Source: Deinococcus betulae | GTDB taxonomy: Bacteria; Deinococcota; Deinococci; Deinococcales; Deinococcaceae | DNA length: 64,000 nucleotides | NCBI RefSeq assembly: GCF_020166395.1 | Contig: NZ_JAIQXU010000010.1 | Coordinates: 1 to 64,000, forward strand | Reading direction: 5' to 3' | Shown here: piece by piece, positions 37,704 through 47,799 of the stretch | How the letters are laid out: every line of letters begins with the position of its first letter | How positions within the stretch are numbered: the first letter of the stretch is position 1 | Translations under genes and position numbers: made by a program | Notes under the pieces: generated by a model | What the model was told of the DNA's origin: nothing | The model's database searches: none | What the model saw: the letters and a program-made list of their open reading frames with translations, nothing else

Positions 37704-38501
37704 GTGCAGCCCTACTTCAACGCGCCTTATGACTGGCGCCCCGCCGCGACCTCAGAACAACTGGAGGCCGCGGCCCAGGCCCTCGAAATAACTTGGCCGG
37801 ATGCCCTTATGTCACTGTACGAGGAGCACGATGGCGCTGGCCCTCAGAGATTGGCTTCAGACTGGGAGGAGCAGTGGGAGGGCGTCTTGGACGAGGATGA
37901 GGACGCCCGGCCTCAGGCGCCTTTCCTGATGAGTCTGGAAGAAGCTGCGGCGTGGTACGTCAGCACCGCAGAGTTATTTCCGGCGGACCTGCGGTTTTTC
38001 TGGACGGATGACAACTCCAATTACGTCGGTGTCTATGTGCGGGGGCCGCTGGAAGGCATGGTGTGCGTGCTAGGCCATGACGGTGGTGGTCTGGTGCCGG
38101 TCTTTCGAACCATTCCGTCTTTTCTGGATTGGGTGGACGCGCATCCTCTGCGAGATGTCTTCACGGACGGCGCTCTCGTTCCCGCCTTTCCAGGCCGTGC
38201 GCCAGACCCTTTACATGATGAAGAGGACTGGCAGCGGGCACTGAGCCTCTATCAGAATGCGGAGCAGCGAGAGGACAACCCCCGCTTGGCCTGTGCCATG
38301 GCCCTTACCCCTTATGGGCAGAGCAGCGTCCTGCTGCCCTTTCTGGATCATCCAGACTTTTACGTGGTGGCGCGTGCGGTAGAGATTCTGGCGCAGCGGC
38401 GATATACCCCCGCCTACACGCTGATTCGGGAGCTAGCGGTCCAGCCGGGCAACCGCAGCAACGGCGCCGCCGAGCGGGCCATGAGAACCTGGCGCCCCTG
38501 A
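37704..38501 (+). CDS. SMI1/KNR4 (SUKH) family protein with C-terminal helical repeat
   Basis: This 265-residue protein has an N-terminal SUKH domain (about 15-150: QALEITWPDALMSLYEEHDGA, FLMSLEEAAAWY, VFRTIPSFLDWVDA). The C-terminal part resembles HEAT-like repeats (FLDHPDFYVVARAVEILAQRRYTPAYTLIREL). SUKH proteins often serve as immunity proteins against contact-delivered toxins, but no toxin gene is adjacent. The GTG start follows a TAAACT box. Confidence 0.75.
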   Translation: MQPYFNAPYDWRPAATSEQLEAAAQALEITWPDALMSLYEEHDGAGPQRLASDWEEQWEGVLDEDEDARPQAPFLMSLEEAAAWYVSTAELFPADLRFFWTDDNSNYVGVYVRGPLEGMVCVLGHDGGGLVPVFRTIPSFLDWVDAHPLRDVFTDGALVPAFPGRAPDPLHDEEDWQRALSLYQNAEQREDNPRLACAMALTPYGQSSVLLPFLDHPDFYVVARAVEILAQRRYTPAYTLIRELAVQPGNRSNGAAERAMRTWRP

Positions 38502-38507
38502 GGGCCG

Positions 38508-38726
38508 TCAGAGGGATTCCGCTCGCGCCAGCACCTGCCCCCGGCCGTAAAAGTCCCAGCAGGCTTCCGGCCAGGTCCGCAGAATGAGGCGGCGGTTGAC
38601 CGCGTCGGCGGCGTGCAGCGCCTCGCCCAGCGCGCAGTAAAAGCGGCTGCCCTGCTCCTGCATGGCGCGGGCGGTCCAGTACACCGGGGCCTGTTCCAAT
38701 TCTTGTTGCTGCTCGGGGCTGGGCAT
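38508..38726 (-). CDS. Hypothetical small protein
   Basis: This 72-residue protein is Trp/Tyr-containing (QAPVYWTARAMQEQGSRFYCALGEALHAADAVNRRL, then WDFYGRGQ). The family is not recognised. It is convergent with the SUKH gene and divergent from the ParA-like gene. Codon use is native-looking, which supports a real gene. Confidence 0.5.
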   Translation of the reverse strand: MPSPEQQQELEQAPVYWTARAMQEQGSRFYCALGEALHAADAVNRRLILRTWPEACWDFYGRGQVLARAESL

Positions 38727-38802
38727 GGCCCCTATCTTGCCGCAAGCCTCCGGCTGGCCACGCTGCCCGCTACAGCTGACCGGGGGCCAACGTGGTGGGT
38801 GC

Positions 38803-38808
38803 TACCCT
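38803..38808 (+). promoter_or_regulatory. -10 box of ParA-like operon
   Basis: TACCCT lies 9 nt before the ATG at 38818. Confidence 0.5.
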
Positions 38809-38817
38809 GGCCCCAGC

Positions 38818-39426
38818 ATGACCCGGACAGTAGCCATCACTTCGGAAAAGGGGGGCGTGGGCAAAAGCACCCTGGCGGTCCACCTGGCCGGCGCGGCGCA
38901 GGAACAGGGCCTGCGGCCCCTCCTGATTGATGAAGACGGCCGTGTGGGCAGCAGCCTGCGCTGGGCGGCGCGGACGGGCGGACTACCGTTTGACGTGCTG
39001 GCCGCCGAGGACGTGAAGCCCAAGAAGCTGGCCGGGTACGACCTCGTGGTGCTGGACACCGAGGGCCGCCCCAAACGCAAGGAGCTGCGCCAGCTGGCCG
39101 AGCGCGCTGACCTGCTGCTGGTGCCCAGCGGGGTTAGTCCCCTGGAACTGGACGCCACCCGTGAACTGATAGATTTTCTGCACGCCGAGGGCGCCGCCCG
39201 CAAGACCCGCGTGGCCCTGACCCGCGTGCCGCCCGTGGGCCACGCGGCCGAGGACGCCCGCGAGGGTCTGCGCGACGACGGCTTTACGGTGTGCAACGCG
39301 GTGGTGCGCCAGTACGCCGCCTTTGGCCGCGCCGCCGAACTGGGCGTGCTGGTGCGCGACGTGCCCGTTCCCCGCGCTGACCTTGCCTGGACCGACGTGA
39401 CCGCCCTGGCCCGCGAGCTGTGGTGA
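38818..39426 (+). CDS. ParA/MinD-like ATPase
   Basis: This 202-residue deviant Walker-type ATPase has EKGGVGKST at residues 10-18 and DLVVLDTEGRP as Walker B. The switch region reads IDEDGRVGSSLRWA, not the usual D-x-D-P-Q. It is shorter than chromosomal ParA and has no N-terminal DNA-binding extension. It is followed by a small basic protein gene, a layout like ParA plus accessory adaptor, but no parS-like repeat was seen. The cargo is unknown. Confidence 0.82.
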   Translation: MTRTVAITSEKGGVGKSTLAVHLAGAAQEQGLRPLLIDEDGRVGSSLRWAARTGGLPFDVLAAEDVKPKKLAGYDLVVLDTEGRPKRKELRQLAERADLLLVPSGVSPLELDATRELIDFLHAEGAARKTRVALTRVPPVGHAAEDAREGLRDDGFTVCNAVVRQYAAFGRAAELGVLVRDVPVPRADLAWTDVTALARELW

Positions 39427-39436
39427 CGCGCTGAGC

Positions 39437-39673
39437 ATGGGCCGCTTTGATTACCTGAGCAAAACGGGCAAGAAGGCCAAGAAAGAGGCCGGGCGCAAGG
39501 TCACCCCGGCCCCCGACGCCCGGCGTACCCACGCACCCGACCCCGTCGAAGCTGTGTATCTGCGCCGCGAAACAGTCCGCGCGGTGAGTAGGGCACTGAA
39601 AAAGGGCGGCGGCGAGAGCGTCGAGGAACTGGCCGAGGACCTGCTGCTGGCCTGGCTGCGCGCCCGGTCATGA
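39437..39673 (+). CDS. Small basic protein next to ParA
   Basis: This 78-residue protein has a Lys/Arg-rich N-terminus (YLSKTGKKAKKEAGRKV) and a C-terminal helical pair (ETVRAVSRALKKGGGESVEELAEDLLLAWLRAR), possibly a ribbon-helix-helix-like or coiled adaptor. Position 10 bp after the ParA-like gene suggests it is its partner. It overlaps the next gene by ATGA. Confidence 0.65.
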   Translation: MGRFDYLSKTGKKAKKEAGRKVTPAPDARRTHAPDPVEAVYLRRETVRAVSRALKKGGGESVEELAEDLLLAWLRARS

Positions 39674-40182
39674 CGCTGGCAGCGGCGCGCGCCGGTCGGG
39701 CGGTCGCCCTGTTGCTGGCCCTGTTCGTCACGGTGCCGGGTGTGCTCAATCCCTTGCAGCCGGGCTGGCTGAGTAACGTCAACCTGGTGTTCCACGAGGC
39801 CGGGCACGTGCTGCTCATGTGGGCAGGCGAGACGGTGACCCTGCTGGGCGGCAGCGCCGTGCAGGTGCTGGTGCCGGCCGCCTGCGTGGCGACCTTCCTG
39901 GCGCGTCGGGAGCGCTTTGCGGCTGGGCTGGTCACCCTCTGGCTGGGGCACTCGCTGGCAGGGGTGGCGGCGTACATCCGTGACGCCCCGGCGCGCGAAC
40001 TGCCCCTGCTGACGGGTGACCCCGACACCCACGACTGGTGGCAACTGCTGGTCGGCTGGAACGCGCTGGGCGCCGCCGACCCGCTGGGCCGCTTCGTGCT
40101 GTTTCTGGCCTACGCCGCCGTCATTCTGGGGACGCTGCTGGCCGTCTGGAACGAACTGAACAGCCCGCCGGAGTCGGCGTGA
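39670..40182 (+). CDS. Membrane protein with HExxH motif
   Basis: This 170-residue protein has about four hydrophobic segments. VNLVFHEAGHVLLMW contains HEAGH at the second segment, the zinc motif of M50-like intramembrane peptidases, and a later Asp-containing THDWW may supply another ligand. It starts in an ATGA overlap with the small basic protein gene and is followed by a GTGA overlap with gluQ. Peptidase activity is inference; the family is often annotated as a hypothetical membrane protein. Confidence 0.65.
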   Translation: MTLAAARAGRAVALLLALFVTVPGVLNPLQPGWLSNVNLVFHEAGHVLLMWAGETVTLLGGSAVQVLVPAACVATFLARRERFAAGLVTLWLGHSLAGVAAYIRDAPARELPLLTGDPDTHDWWQLLVGWNALGAADPLGRFVLFLAYAAVILGTLLAVWNELNSPPESA

Positions 40183-41057
40183 GCGTCGTCGGCCGCTTTG
40201 CACCCAGCCCCACCGGCGCCATGCACCTGGGCAATGCGCGCACCGCCCTGCTGGCCTGGCTGCATTCGCGCGCCCAGGGTGGGCGCCACTTCTTGAGGTT
40301 TGAAGACCTCGACACCGGCCGTGTGCGCCCCTGGGCCTTTGAAACCACCCGCCTGGACCTGGCCTGGCTGGGCCTGGACTGGGACGAGGAGGTCATCCAG
40401 TCCAGCCGGCTGCCGCTCTACGAGGCGGCCCTGGCCCGCCTGGACACCTATCCCTGCACCTGCACCCGCAAGGAAGTGCAGGCGGCCATCCAGGCGAGTG
40501 CCGGCGCCCCCCACGGCGCCGAGCCGGTGTATCCCGGCACCTGCCGTGCGGGCCATATGCTGGGCCGCCCAGCGGCGGTGCGCTGGCGCGTGCCAGGCAA
40601 GGTGGTCTGTGCCCAGGACGAGCTGTCGCAGACCACCCTCTGTCAGGACCTGCCCACCGAGGTCGGTGATCTGGCCCTGCGCCGCAACGACGGCGTGTTC
40701 GCTTACCACCTGGCGGTGGTTGTTGATGACGCGGAGCAGGGCGTGACCGACGTGGTGCGAGGCGCCGACTTGCTGGGCGCCACCCCCCGGCAGGTGGCCC
40801 TGCAAGGCGCGCTGGGCCTGCCCACCCCGCGCTACTGGCATGTGCCGCTGCTGCTCGACTTCCGGGGCGAGCGTTTGGCCAAACGCGGCGGCGCGTCCCC
40901 CGTGCAGGCCCTGCGGGAGGGCGGCGATTCGCCGGGGCGTGTGCGCGCCGAACTCGCCCGCAGCCTGGGCTGGGCGGTGCCCCCCGAGGTCAGTCTGGAC
41001 GACCTGCTGCCTCTGTGGCACGCGGTTCTTGAGGGCCACCTGTCCCTGACCACCTGA
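40179..41057 (+). CDS. gluQ: Glutamyl-Q tRNA(Asp) synthetase
   Basis: This 292-residue truncated GluRS-like enzyme has RFAPSPTGAMHLGNARTALLAW with the HIGH-like motif, the zinc site CTCTRKE plus YPGTC, and RLAKRGG in place of KMSKS. It lacks the anticodon-binding domain, as GluQ-RS does. It attaches glutamate to queuosine 34 of tRNA-Asp. The GTG overlaps the upstream stop. An enzyme for tRNA-Asp modification near an atypical AspRS system is a fitting neighbourhood, though no link is shown. Confidence 0.9.
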   Translation: MSVVGRFAPSPTGAMHLGNARTALLAWLHSRAQGGRHFLRFEDLDTGRVRPWAFETTRLDLAWLGLDWDEEVIQSSRLPLYEAALARLDTYPCTCTRKEVQAAIQASAGAPHGAEPVYPGTCRAGHMLGRPAAVRWRVPGKVVCAQDELSQTTLCQDLPTEVGDLALRRNDGVFAYHLAVVVDDAEQGVTDVVRGADLLGATPRQVALQGALGLPTPRYWHVPLLLDFRGERLAKRGGASPVQALREGGDSPGRVRAELARSLGWAVPPEVSLDDLLPLWHAVLEGHLSLTT

Positions 41058-41078
41058 CCCCGTCCCGCCTCTTCAATC

Positions 41079-41115
41079 TAGACAGATTGTCTAAGTTTGC
41101 CTAACGCCCGTTCGT
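41079..41115. promoter_or_regulatory. Two inverted repeats upstream of trpBA
   Basis: TAGACA-GAT-TGTCTA at 41079-41093 is a perfect inverted repeat. CTAACGCCCGTTCG at 41101-41114 fits the CNAACGNNCGTTNG pattern also seen at 61412. Both lie between gluQ and the trpB promoter; no regulator is known for them. Confidence 0.4.
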
Positions 41116-41125
41116 GGGCGGGGTC

Positions 41126-41131
41126 TACGCT
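41126..41131 (+). promoter_or_regulatory. Leaderless -10 box of trpBA
   Basis: TACGCT lies 6 nt before the ATG at 41138. Confidence 0.6.
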
Positions 41132-41137
41132 GGTGAC

Positions 41138-42405
<1,268 letters not shown>

Positions 42406-42409
<4 letters not shown>

Positions 42410-43233
42410 CGGCCACTGTTTCTGCCACGCGCGGCGCCGCCCGCCTGCACGCCGCCTTTGCCCAGGCGGCCGCCCAGGGCCGCGCGGCCTTTATTCCGTA
42501 CATGACGGCCGGTTATCCCAGCGCCCACGTCTTTCCGGCTCTGGCCGCCGACCTGCTGACCCACGCCGATATTCTGGAAGTTGGGATTCCCTACAGTGAC
42601 CCGCTGGGCGACGGCCCCACCATTCAGCGGGCCAGCGAGCAGGCGCTGGCAGGCGGCACCAGCACCCGCCATTCCCTGCGGCTGATCGCCGGGCTGCGCG
42701 CCCAGACCGACAAGCCCATCGTGGTCATGACCTATGTGAACCCCATCTATGCCGTGGGACCGCGCGAGTTCATGCGCCTGGCCCAGGAAGCGGGCGTGGA
42801 CGGCCTGATTCTGCCTGACCTCCCGCCGGACCAGGACCTAGAGATTGCCGACCTGGCCGCCGAACACGGCCTGGCCGTCACCTTCCTGATTGCGCCGACC
42901 AGCACCCCGGCGCGTGTGGCGCTGGTGGCGCGCGCCTGCACCGGCTTTCTGTACGCGGTCAGCGTGACCGGCGTGACCGGCGCCCGTGAAGGCGCGGCGC
43001 TGGGCGAGGTGCCCGCCATGCTGGCCCTGGCCCGGCAGCACGCCCGCGTGCCGGTGGCAGTGGGCTTTGGGGTCAAAGACGCCGCCACCGCCCACCAGGT
43101 CGCGCAGGTGGCGGACGGCGTGGTGGTGGGCAGCGTCTTTATCACCGCAGCGGCCAATGGCCAGGATGTCGGCGCGCTGGCGGCCAGCATCGCTGCTGGG
43201 TGCGGGCGTGAGCCGGCTCGGTCACTGGGCTGA
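42406..43233 (+). CDS. trpA: Tryptophan synthase alpha chain
   Basis: This 275-residue TIM-barrel lyase splits indole-3-glycerol phosphate and channels indole to TrpB. It has the catalytic Glu in [19 protein letters not shown], the Asp in [11 protein letters not shown] and the phosphate-binding [14 protein letters not shown]. It is coupled to trpB by a 4-bp overlap. The other trp genes are not in this window. Confidence 0.95.
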
Positions 43234-43336
43234 GTGACTGGGCTTAAGCCGGGCGGCTGTCAGCCCCCTGTGAGCGCGCCCTTCCTAGACTGACCGCCAC
43301 GGTTGGCTCCTTGCGGCGCCTGCCCTGGAGGCCCGC

Positions 43337-45187
43337 ATGCACCACACAGAGCCGTCTTCGCTGGGGTCAGCGCTGCCCCCCACCGCCCCCGAGCGCACCG
43401 ACGAACTGCTGCGGCGTTCCGCAGAGCTGATCTTTCAGCAGGCCCACCTGGCAGTGGCCTGTGCCGAAGAGGCGCTGGCGCTCTCGCGGGCGGCGGGTGA
43501 CCTGCCCCGCACGGCGCTCAGCGCGCTGCGTCTGGGCAATGCCACATCGGTCTCAGGGGATGAAGCGCGGGCGGCGACCCTGGTCGAGGAGGCGCTGGCC
43601 CTCTACCGGCAACTGGGTGACCCCAGCGGCGAGGCCGGCGCCCTGCTGAGCCTGTCCACCATTACCCGCAACCTGGGTCAGTTGCTGCCGGGCCTCCAGT
43701 GTGCGCTGCAGGGGCTGGCCGCCGCGCGTTCCCAGGGCCTGCGTTCCCTCGAATGCGGCTGCCTGAGCAACATCGGCCTGGTGTACACCGACCTGGGTGA
43801 TTACCAGAAGGCGCTGGAGGCGTTTCTGGACGCCCTGCCCATCGCCCGCGCCGCCGGGGCCAGCGAAAACGAGGCGCTGTGCCTGACCAATCTGGGCGAC
43901 GTGTGCAGCCGCGCTGGCCAGCCCAAGCGGGCGCTGGAACACTACCAGGCGGCCCTGGACATCAACCGGGCCATGGCCGACACCCACCGGCAGATAGACA
44001 CCCTGTGCGGCATGGGCTTGGCCCACCTGCAACTGGGTCAGCCGGTGCCCGCTCTGCGGCTCTTTCAGGAGGCGCTGGAGATGGCGGCGGCGGCGGATGA
44101 CCATAAGTGCGACGCCCGGCTGCTGACAGGTCTGGGCGACGCCCATGTCGTGCAGGGTCAGCCAGAACAGGCGCGGGCCGCCTACGAGCAGGCCCAGCAG
44201 CTGGCCGCGCAGGCCCGCGCCCCCCAGGAAGAGGTCGCCGCGCTACGGCAGCTGGGGGCGCTGGCCCTGGCCCAGCAGGACAGCGCCGGTGCCCTGGAAC
44301 ACCTGAACCGGGCCCTGACGCTGGCCGCCGCCTGTCAGGCGCCGAGAGAGCAGCAGGAGATTTACGCCCTGCTGAGTGCCGCCGAGCGCCTGCGCGGCCA
44401 CTTTGAGGCGGCCCTGGCGCATTACCAGCAGCACCACCAGTTGGAACGCGACCTGAACAGCCGTCAGGCGCTGCACCGCACCCAGGCCCTGATGCTGGAG
44501 GTGGACATTGCCCAGGCCCGGCAGGCCGCCGAGGTGCAGCGCCAGATCAACGCGCGCCTGACCGAGGTCAATGAGCAGCTGGCCACCGCGAACGAGCAGA
44601 AAGCGCAGCTGCTGGCCCGCCTGCAGGAGCAGGCCCAGCACCTCGTGCGCCTCTCGCAGGAGGACGCCCTGACTGGCCTGGCCAACCGCCGCCACTTCAA
44701 CGAGCAGTTTGAAACCGAGGTCCAGCGCGCGGCCCGGTATCTGCGGCCCCTGAGCGTGGTGCTGCTGGACATTGACCATTTCAAGGCGGTGAACGACACC
44801 TATTCGCATCAGGTGGGCGACCTCGTGCTGCGCGAACTGGCAGGGCTGCTTCAGGCCGGGTGCCGTCAGACGGACCTGGTGGCCCGCTTTGGCGGCGAGG
44901 AATTCGTGCTGCTGCTGCCCGAGACCCCGTATGCCGACGCCCTGGTGGTGTGTGAGCGGCTGCGGCGGTGCGTCGAGCAGCACGCCTGGGCGGCGGTGCA
45001 GTCCGGCCTCCAGGTCACCATCAGCCTGGGGGTGGCGGCCGGGTCAGGGCTGAACACCAGCCAGCTGCTGGCCCTGGCGGACAGTCAGCTGTACCAGGCC
45101 AAGCGCAGTGGCCGCAACCGGGTCTGCGGCGAACTGGCCGGGCCGCCCCCGCCGGGTTCTGGAGAGAATGTCAGAGAGGCCAGTTGA
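43337..45187 (+). CDS. TPR-repeat diguanylate cyclase (GGDEF)
   Basis: This 616-residue cytoplasmic protein has tetratricopeptide repeats (about 40-370, e.g. CLSNIGLVYTDLGDYQKALEAFLDAL), then a coiled-coil segment with VNEQLATANEQKAQLLARLQEQ (about 385-435), then a GGDEF domain (about 445-605). The active loop is FGGEEF near 519, and RQTD five residues before it is an inhibitory I-site. It should make cyclic di-GMP from GTP under product inhibition. It opposes the EAL protein at 14236. GGAGG 5 nt before the ATG sets the start. Confidence 0.9.
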   Translation: MHHTEPSSLGSALPPTAPERTDELLRRSAELIFQQAHLAVACAEEALALSRAAGDLPRTALSALRLGNATSVSGDEARAATLVEEALALYRQLGDPSGEAGALLSLSTITRNLGQLLPGLQCALQGLAAARSQGLRSLECGCLSNIGLVYTDLGDYQKALEAFLDALPIARAAGASENEALCLTNLGDVCSRAGQPKRALEHYQAALDINRAMADTHRQIDTLCGMGLAHLQLGQPVPALRLFQEALEMAAAADDHKCDARLLTGLGDAHVVQGQPEQARAAYEQAQQLAAQARAPQEEVAALRQLGALALAQQDSAGALEHLNRALTLAAACQAPREQQEIYALLSAAERLRGHFEAALAHYQQHHQLERDLNSRQALHRTQALMLEVDIAQARQAAEVQRQINARLTEVNEQLATANEQKAQLLARLQEQAQHLVRLSQEDALTGLANRRHFNEQFETEVQRAARYLRPLSVVLLDIDHFKAVNDTYSHQVGDLVLRELAGLLQAGCRQTDLVARFGGEEFVLLLPETPYADALVVCERLRRCVEQHAWAAVQSGLQVTISLGVAAGSGLNTSQLLALADSQLYQAKRSGRNRVCGELAGPPPPGSGENVREAS

Positions 45188-45203
45188 CCCCTGATGCTGT
45201 CTG

Positions 45204-45236
45204 CCGGGGGAGAGCAGCTGGTCTGGCTCTCCCCGG
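45204..45236 (+). terminator. Strong hairpin after GGDEF gene
   Basis: CCGGGGGAGAGC pairs with GCTCTCCCCGG (one bulge, 10-nt loop), 17 bp after the stop. There is no clear T-run, so termination may need help. Confidence 0.5.
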
Positions 45237-45422
45237 CGTGGTGTGGCAGTGGCAGGAGATGCTGTGAACCTCTGGGGCAAAAGTAGGGCTCGTGACGGTC
45301 TCTCTTGTGCAAATCCCAGACGGGCGCCGCCCTCTGTCTGAGGTCGGAGGTTTGCTCGACTGCTCCGCATCACAGGCTTGCCTGTCCCAGCGCCCTTGAG
45401 AACGACATCTTCTGTTTTGCCT

Positions 45423-46376
45423 TTAGTCCAGCGTCCAGACCTGCACCTTCAGGTGCGTGGCGTCCGGATAATCCTCGCCGGCCCCGAACTGGCGAATGAG
45501 GCTGGCTGGGCGACTCGCCTCCACTGTCCCGGCCTCCACCATCTGGGCCAGGCTGCGGCCCGTCACGCCTGCATGGTTCAGGAGCGCCAGTAGTTGCCCG
45601 CCCGGCGCCGTGACCCGCGCGGCCAGTTCGGCCAGCCGCGCGTAATCGCGCTCAGCCCGCCACACTCCCGCCTTGCCCCGCGCGAAGCTGGGCGGGTCCA
45701 GCACCATCAGGTCGAAGGTGTCGCCGCGCCGCTCCAGGCGGCCCAGCCACTCGAACACGTCGCCGTAGAGAAAATCCTGGTCAGGAGCGTGAAGGCCACT
45801 CAGGGCATAGTTGGCCTGCCCCCAGGCCAGCACTTTGCGCGACAGGTCCACATTCTTGACAGTCGTCGCCCCGCCCAGCGCCGCGCTAAGGCCAAAGCCG
45901 CAGGTGTAGGCAAAAGTGTTCAGCACCCGCCGCCCAGCCGAGTGGGCGCGCACCCAGGCGCGGGCCGGGCGGGCGTCGGTGAACAGGCCCACGCTCAGGT
46001 CGGCGCCGGGGCGAATCAGGAAGGGCACGCCGTCTTCCAGGCCCACCACTTCGGGCTGGGCTGCCCCCCAGATGGGTTCAGCCGGGGTCAGCTCGGCCCG
46101 CTGGACATTGGCGGCGTGGCTGGCCCCCACAGGACGGCGCTTGAGGTACACGCTGGCCAGGGGCATGGCCTCTGCAAAGGCGGCGGCCAGCTCGTGTTCC
46201 TGGGCCCCTGTCAATTCTTCGTAGAGGCTTAGCATGCCCGTGTCGCCCGCCACATCCAGCGTGAACTGCCCGCCCGTTTCGGTCAGGTGCGCGGCGCGGT
46301 ACAGGGTGTTACCCTGCGCGGCCAGCGGCGCGCGGCGGGCCAGCAGGCGGGACAGGTCAGGGAGGTGCAACGTCAC
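45423..46376 (-). CDS. Class I SAM-dependent 23S rRNA methyltransferase, RlmI-like
   Basis: This 317-residue protein has an N-terminal RNA-binding part and a Rossmann methyltransferase domain: [20 protein letters not shown] (SAM motif I), [12 protein letters not shown] and the catalytic-type motif [11 protein letters not shown]. RlmI-family enzymes methylate cytosine of 23S rRNA, but the exact site is not predictable here. The start is a GTG that follows a TACACT box by 7 nt. Confidence 0.86.
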   Translation of the reverse strand: MTLHLPDLSRLLARRAPLAAQGNTLYRAAHLTETGGQFTLDVAGDTGMLSLYEELTGAQEHELAAAFAEAMPLASVYLKRRPVGASHAANVQRAELTPAEPIWGAAQPEVVGLEDGVPFLIRPGADLSVGLFTDARPARAWVRAHSAGRRVLNTFAYTCGFGLSAALGGATTVKNVDLSRKVLAWGQANYALSGLHAPDQDFLYGDVFEWLGRLERRGDTFDLMVLDPPSFARGKAGVWRAERDYARLAELAARVTAPGGQLLALLNHAGVTGRSLAQMVEAGTVEASRPASLIRQFGAGEDYPDATHLKVQVWTLD

Positions 46377-46383
46377 GCGCCCG

Positions 46384-46389
46384 AGTGTA
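46384..46389 (-). promoter_or_regulatory. Leaderless -10 box of RlmI-like gene
   Basis: TACACT on the minus strand lies 7 nt before the GTG at 46376. Confidence 0.65.
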
Positions 46390-46517
46390 ATGCGCAGCCC
46401 AGGCGAAGATGGACTTCGGTGGGATCAAGAGAAGCCGCAAGCATGGACGAGGGGCGAGCAAACCGAGAAAGGCAAGACAGCCTCTACCGATGAAAAGTCA
46501 TTTGGGTAGGGTGCTGG

Positions 46518-46543
46518 GACAGAACTTTAAAAAGAGTTCTGTC
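46518..46543. repeat. 9-bp perfect inverted repeat
   Basis: GACAGAACT and AGTTCTGTC face each other across TTAAAAAG. It lies between the RlmI-like gene promoter and the mraY terminator. Its role is unknown; it could be an operator or hairpin. Confidence 0.45.
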
Positions 46544-46584
46544 TACCGCCGCCGCTATCGCGCCCATCCACGCGGCTCATCATC

Positions 46585-46612
46585 AAAAAAGGGGAGAGGC
46601 GCGCTGCCCCTC
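46585..46612 (-). terminator. Intrinsic terminator of mraY
   Basis: On the minus strand GAGGGGC pairs with GCCTCTC (one G-U pair) around AGCGC, then CCCTTTTTT follows. It begins 20 bp after the mraY stop. Confidence 0.75.
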
Positions 46613-46631
46613 CTCCCACTGTCCTGCTCTG

Positions 46632-47555
46632 TTACGGCCGCCCGCCCAGCAGCCACCACACACCGGCTGTGGCCACCGCCGTGATGGCCCAGAAGCGCAT
46701 GGTGACGTGGGTCTCGGGCCAGCCGATGTCCTTGTGTTCAAAGTGGTGCTGAATGGGCGCCATCTTGAAGACCCGCTTGCCGCGCAACTTGAACGAGGCC
46801 ACCTGAATGATGATGCTCAGGGTGGCGACCACCGGAATGATGGCGGCCAGCGGCAAGAGCCAGACATCGGCGTACAGCACATAAGCGCCCGCCGCAATGG
46901 CCCCGATCGCGTGGCTGCCCATGTCGCCCATGAAGACCCGCGCCGGGTAGGCGTTAAACCACAGAAAGCCCAGCAGCGCCGCCGCCAGCAGCGCCCCCAC
47001 GGGCGACAGCCCCAGCAGCGGCAGCAGCACGATAATGGCCACGCCCGCCAGCAGCCCGTCCACGCCATCGGCAAAGTTAAAGGCGTTCACGCTGCCCACC
47101 ATGACCAGAGTCAGCAGAATCACGTCGCCCACTGGCCCCAGGCTGGGCACCAGCTCGTGCGAGGCCAGCGGCGCGGCAAAGTACGCGAACGCGGCGGCCA
47201 CCACAAACTGAAGTGGGAATTTTTCGCGGGCCAGCAGCTCGGTCTTGCCGCCGCCCTTCATGCGCGAGCGGATTTTCAGGAGGTCGTCGGCCCCACCGAC
47301 CAGGCCCATGCCCAGCGCCGTCAGCATGATGAGCAGTTCGCGCGGTCCCCCAGCGTTACCGCTCAGATACAGCGGCACGAACACCAGCAGCGCCGCCAGC
47401 ACGAAGGGCACGCCGCCGGCGGTGGGCGTGCCTTCTTTCACCAGATGGGTCTGTGGGCCGTCCACCCGCACCCGCTGGCCCCAGCCCCGCGCCTTGCTGA
47501 CCCGCACGAACAGGCCCACCAGAAACCACGACAGCAGCGCCGTGACAATCATCAT
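46632..47555 (-). CDS. mraY: Phospho-N-acetylmuramoyl-pentapeptide transferase
   Basis: This 307-residue membrane enzyme has about ten hydrophobic segments. It transfers phospho-MurNAc-pentapeptide to undecaprenyl phosphate, giving lipid I. Diagnostic parts are [18 protein letters not shown], the catalytic [27 protein letters not shown] and the HHFEHKD histidine motif near the end. At 307 residues it is slightly shorter than many MraY proteins at the N-terminus. It stands outside a dcw cluster here. Confidence 0.94.
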   Translation of the reverse strand: MMIVTALLSWFLVGLFVRVSKARGWGQRVRVDGPQTHLVKEGTPTAGGVPFVLAALLVFVPLYLSGNAGGPRELLIMLTALGMGLVGGADDLLKIRSRMKGGGKTELLAREKFPLQFVVAAAFAYFAAPLASHELVPSLGPVGDVILLTLVMVGSVNAFNFADGVDGLLAGVAIIVLLPLLGLSPVGALLAAALLGFLWFNAYPARVFMGDMGSHAIGAIAAGAYVLYADVWLLPLAAIIPVVATLSIIIQVASFKLRGKRVFKMAPIQHHFEHKDIGWPETHVTMRFWAITAVATAGVWWLLGGRP

Positions 47556-47799
47556 GGCCGCTTCACTCCGCTTCGCAACGTCATCTCAAGCGCGGAGCCT
47601 ACCACGCGCCCGGCCAGCGCCGCCCGCCTGCAGAGTCCAGGTCAGCCGCTGCGGGGCCTTTACTCCTCGCTGTCACCGTTTTCCTTCTTCCCCTCTTGAT
47701 CACGGCGTAGCTTTGTACAGCTTGACTTGATGCTGGGGTGTCTCAACGGCGTCATGTCGGCCTTGAGACTCGGCAGACCCTCTCACAGCTCTCCTGTGA
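47556..47799. other. Intergenic stretch
   Basis: About 240 bp between mraY and the DUF1905-like gene. No gene or clear promoter was seen beyond the ribosome site of mraY (GGAG 10 nt before its ATG). Confidence 0.35.

Noticed and set aside
41079..41093. Same operator as the MarR site at 59164
   Set aside because: The half-sites face the opposite way (TAGACA...TGTCTA versus TGTCTA...TAGACA), so it is probably unrelated.
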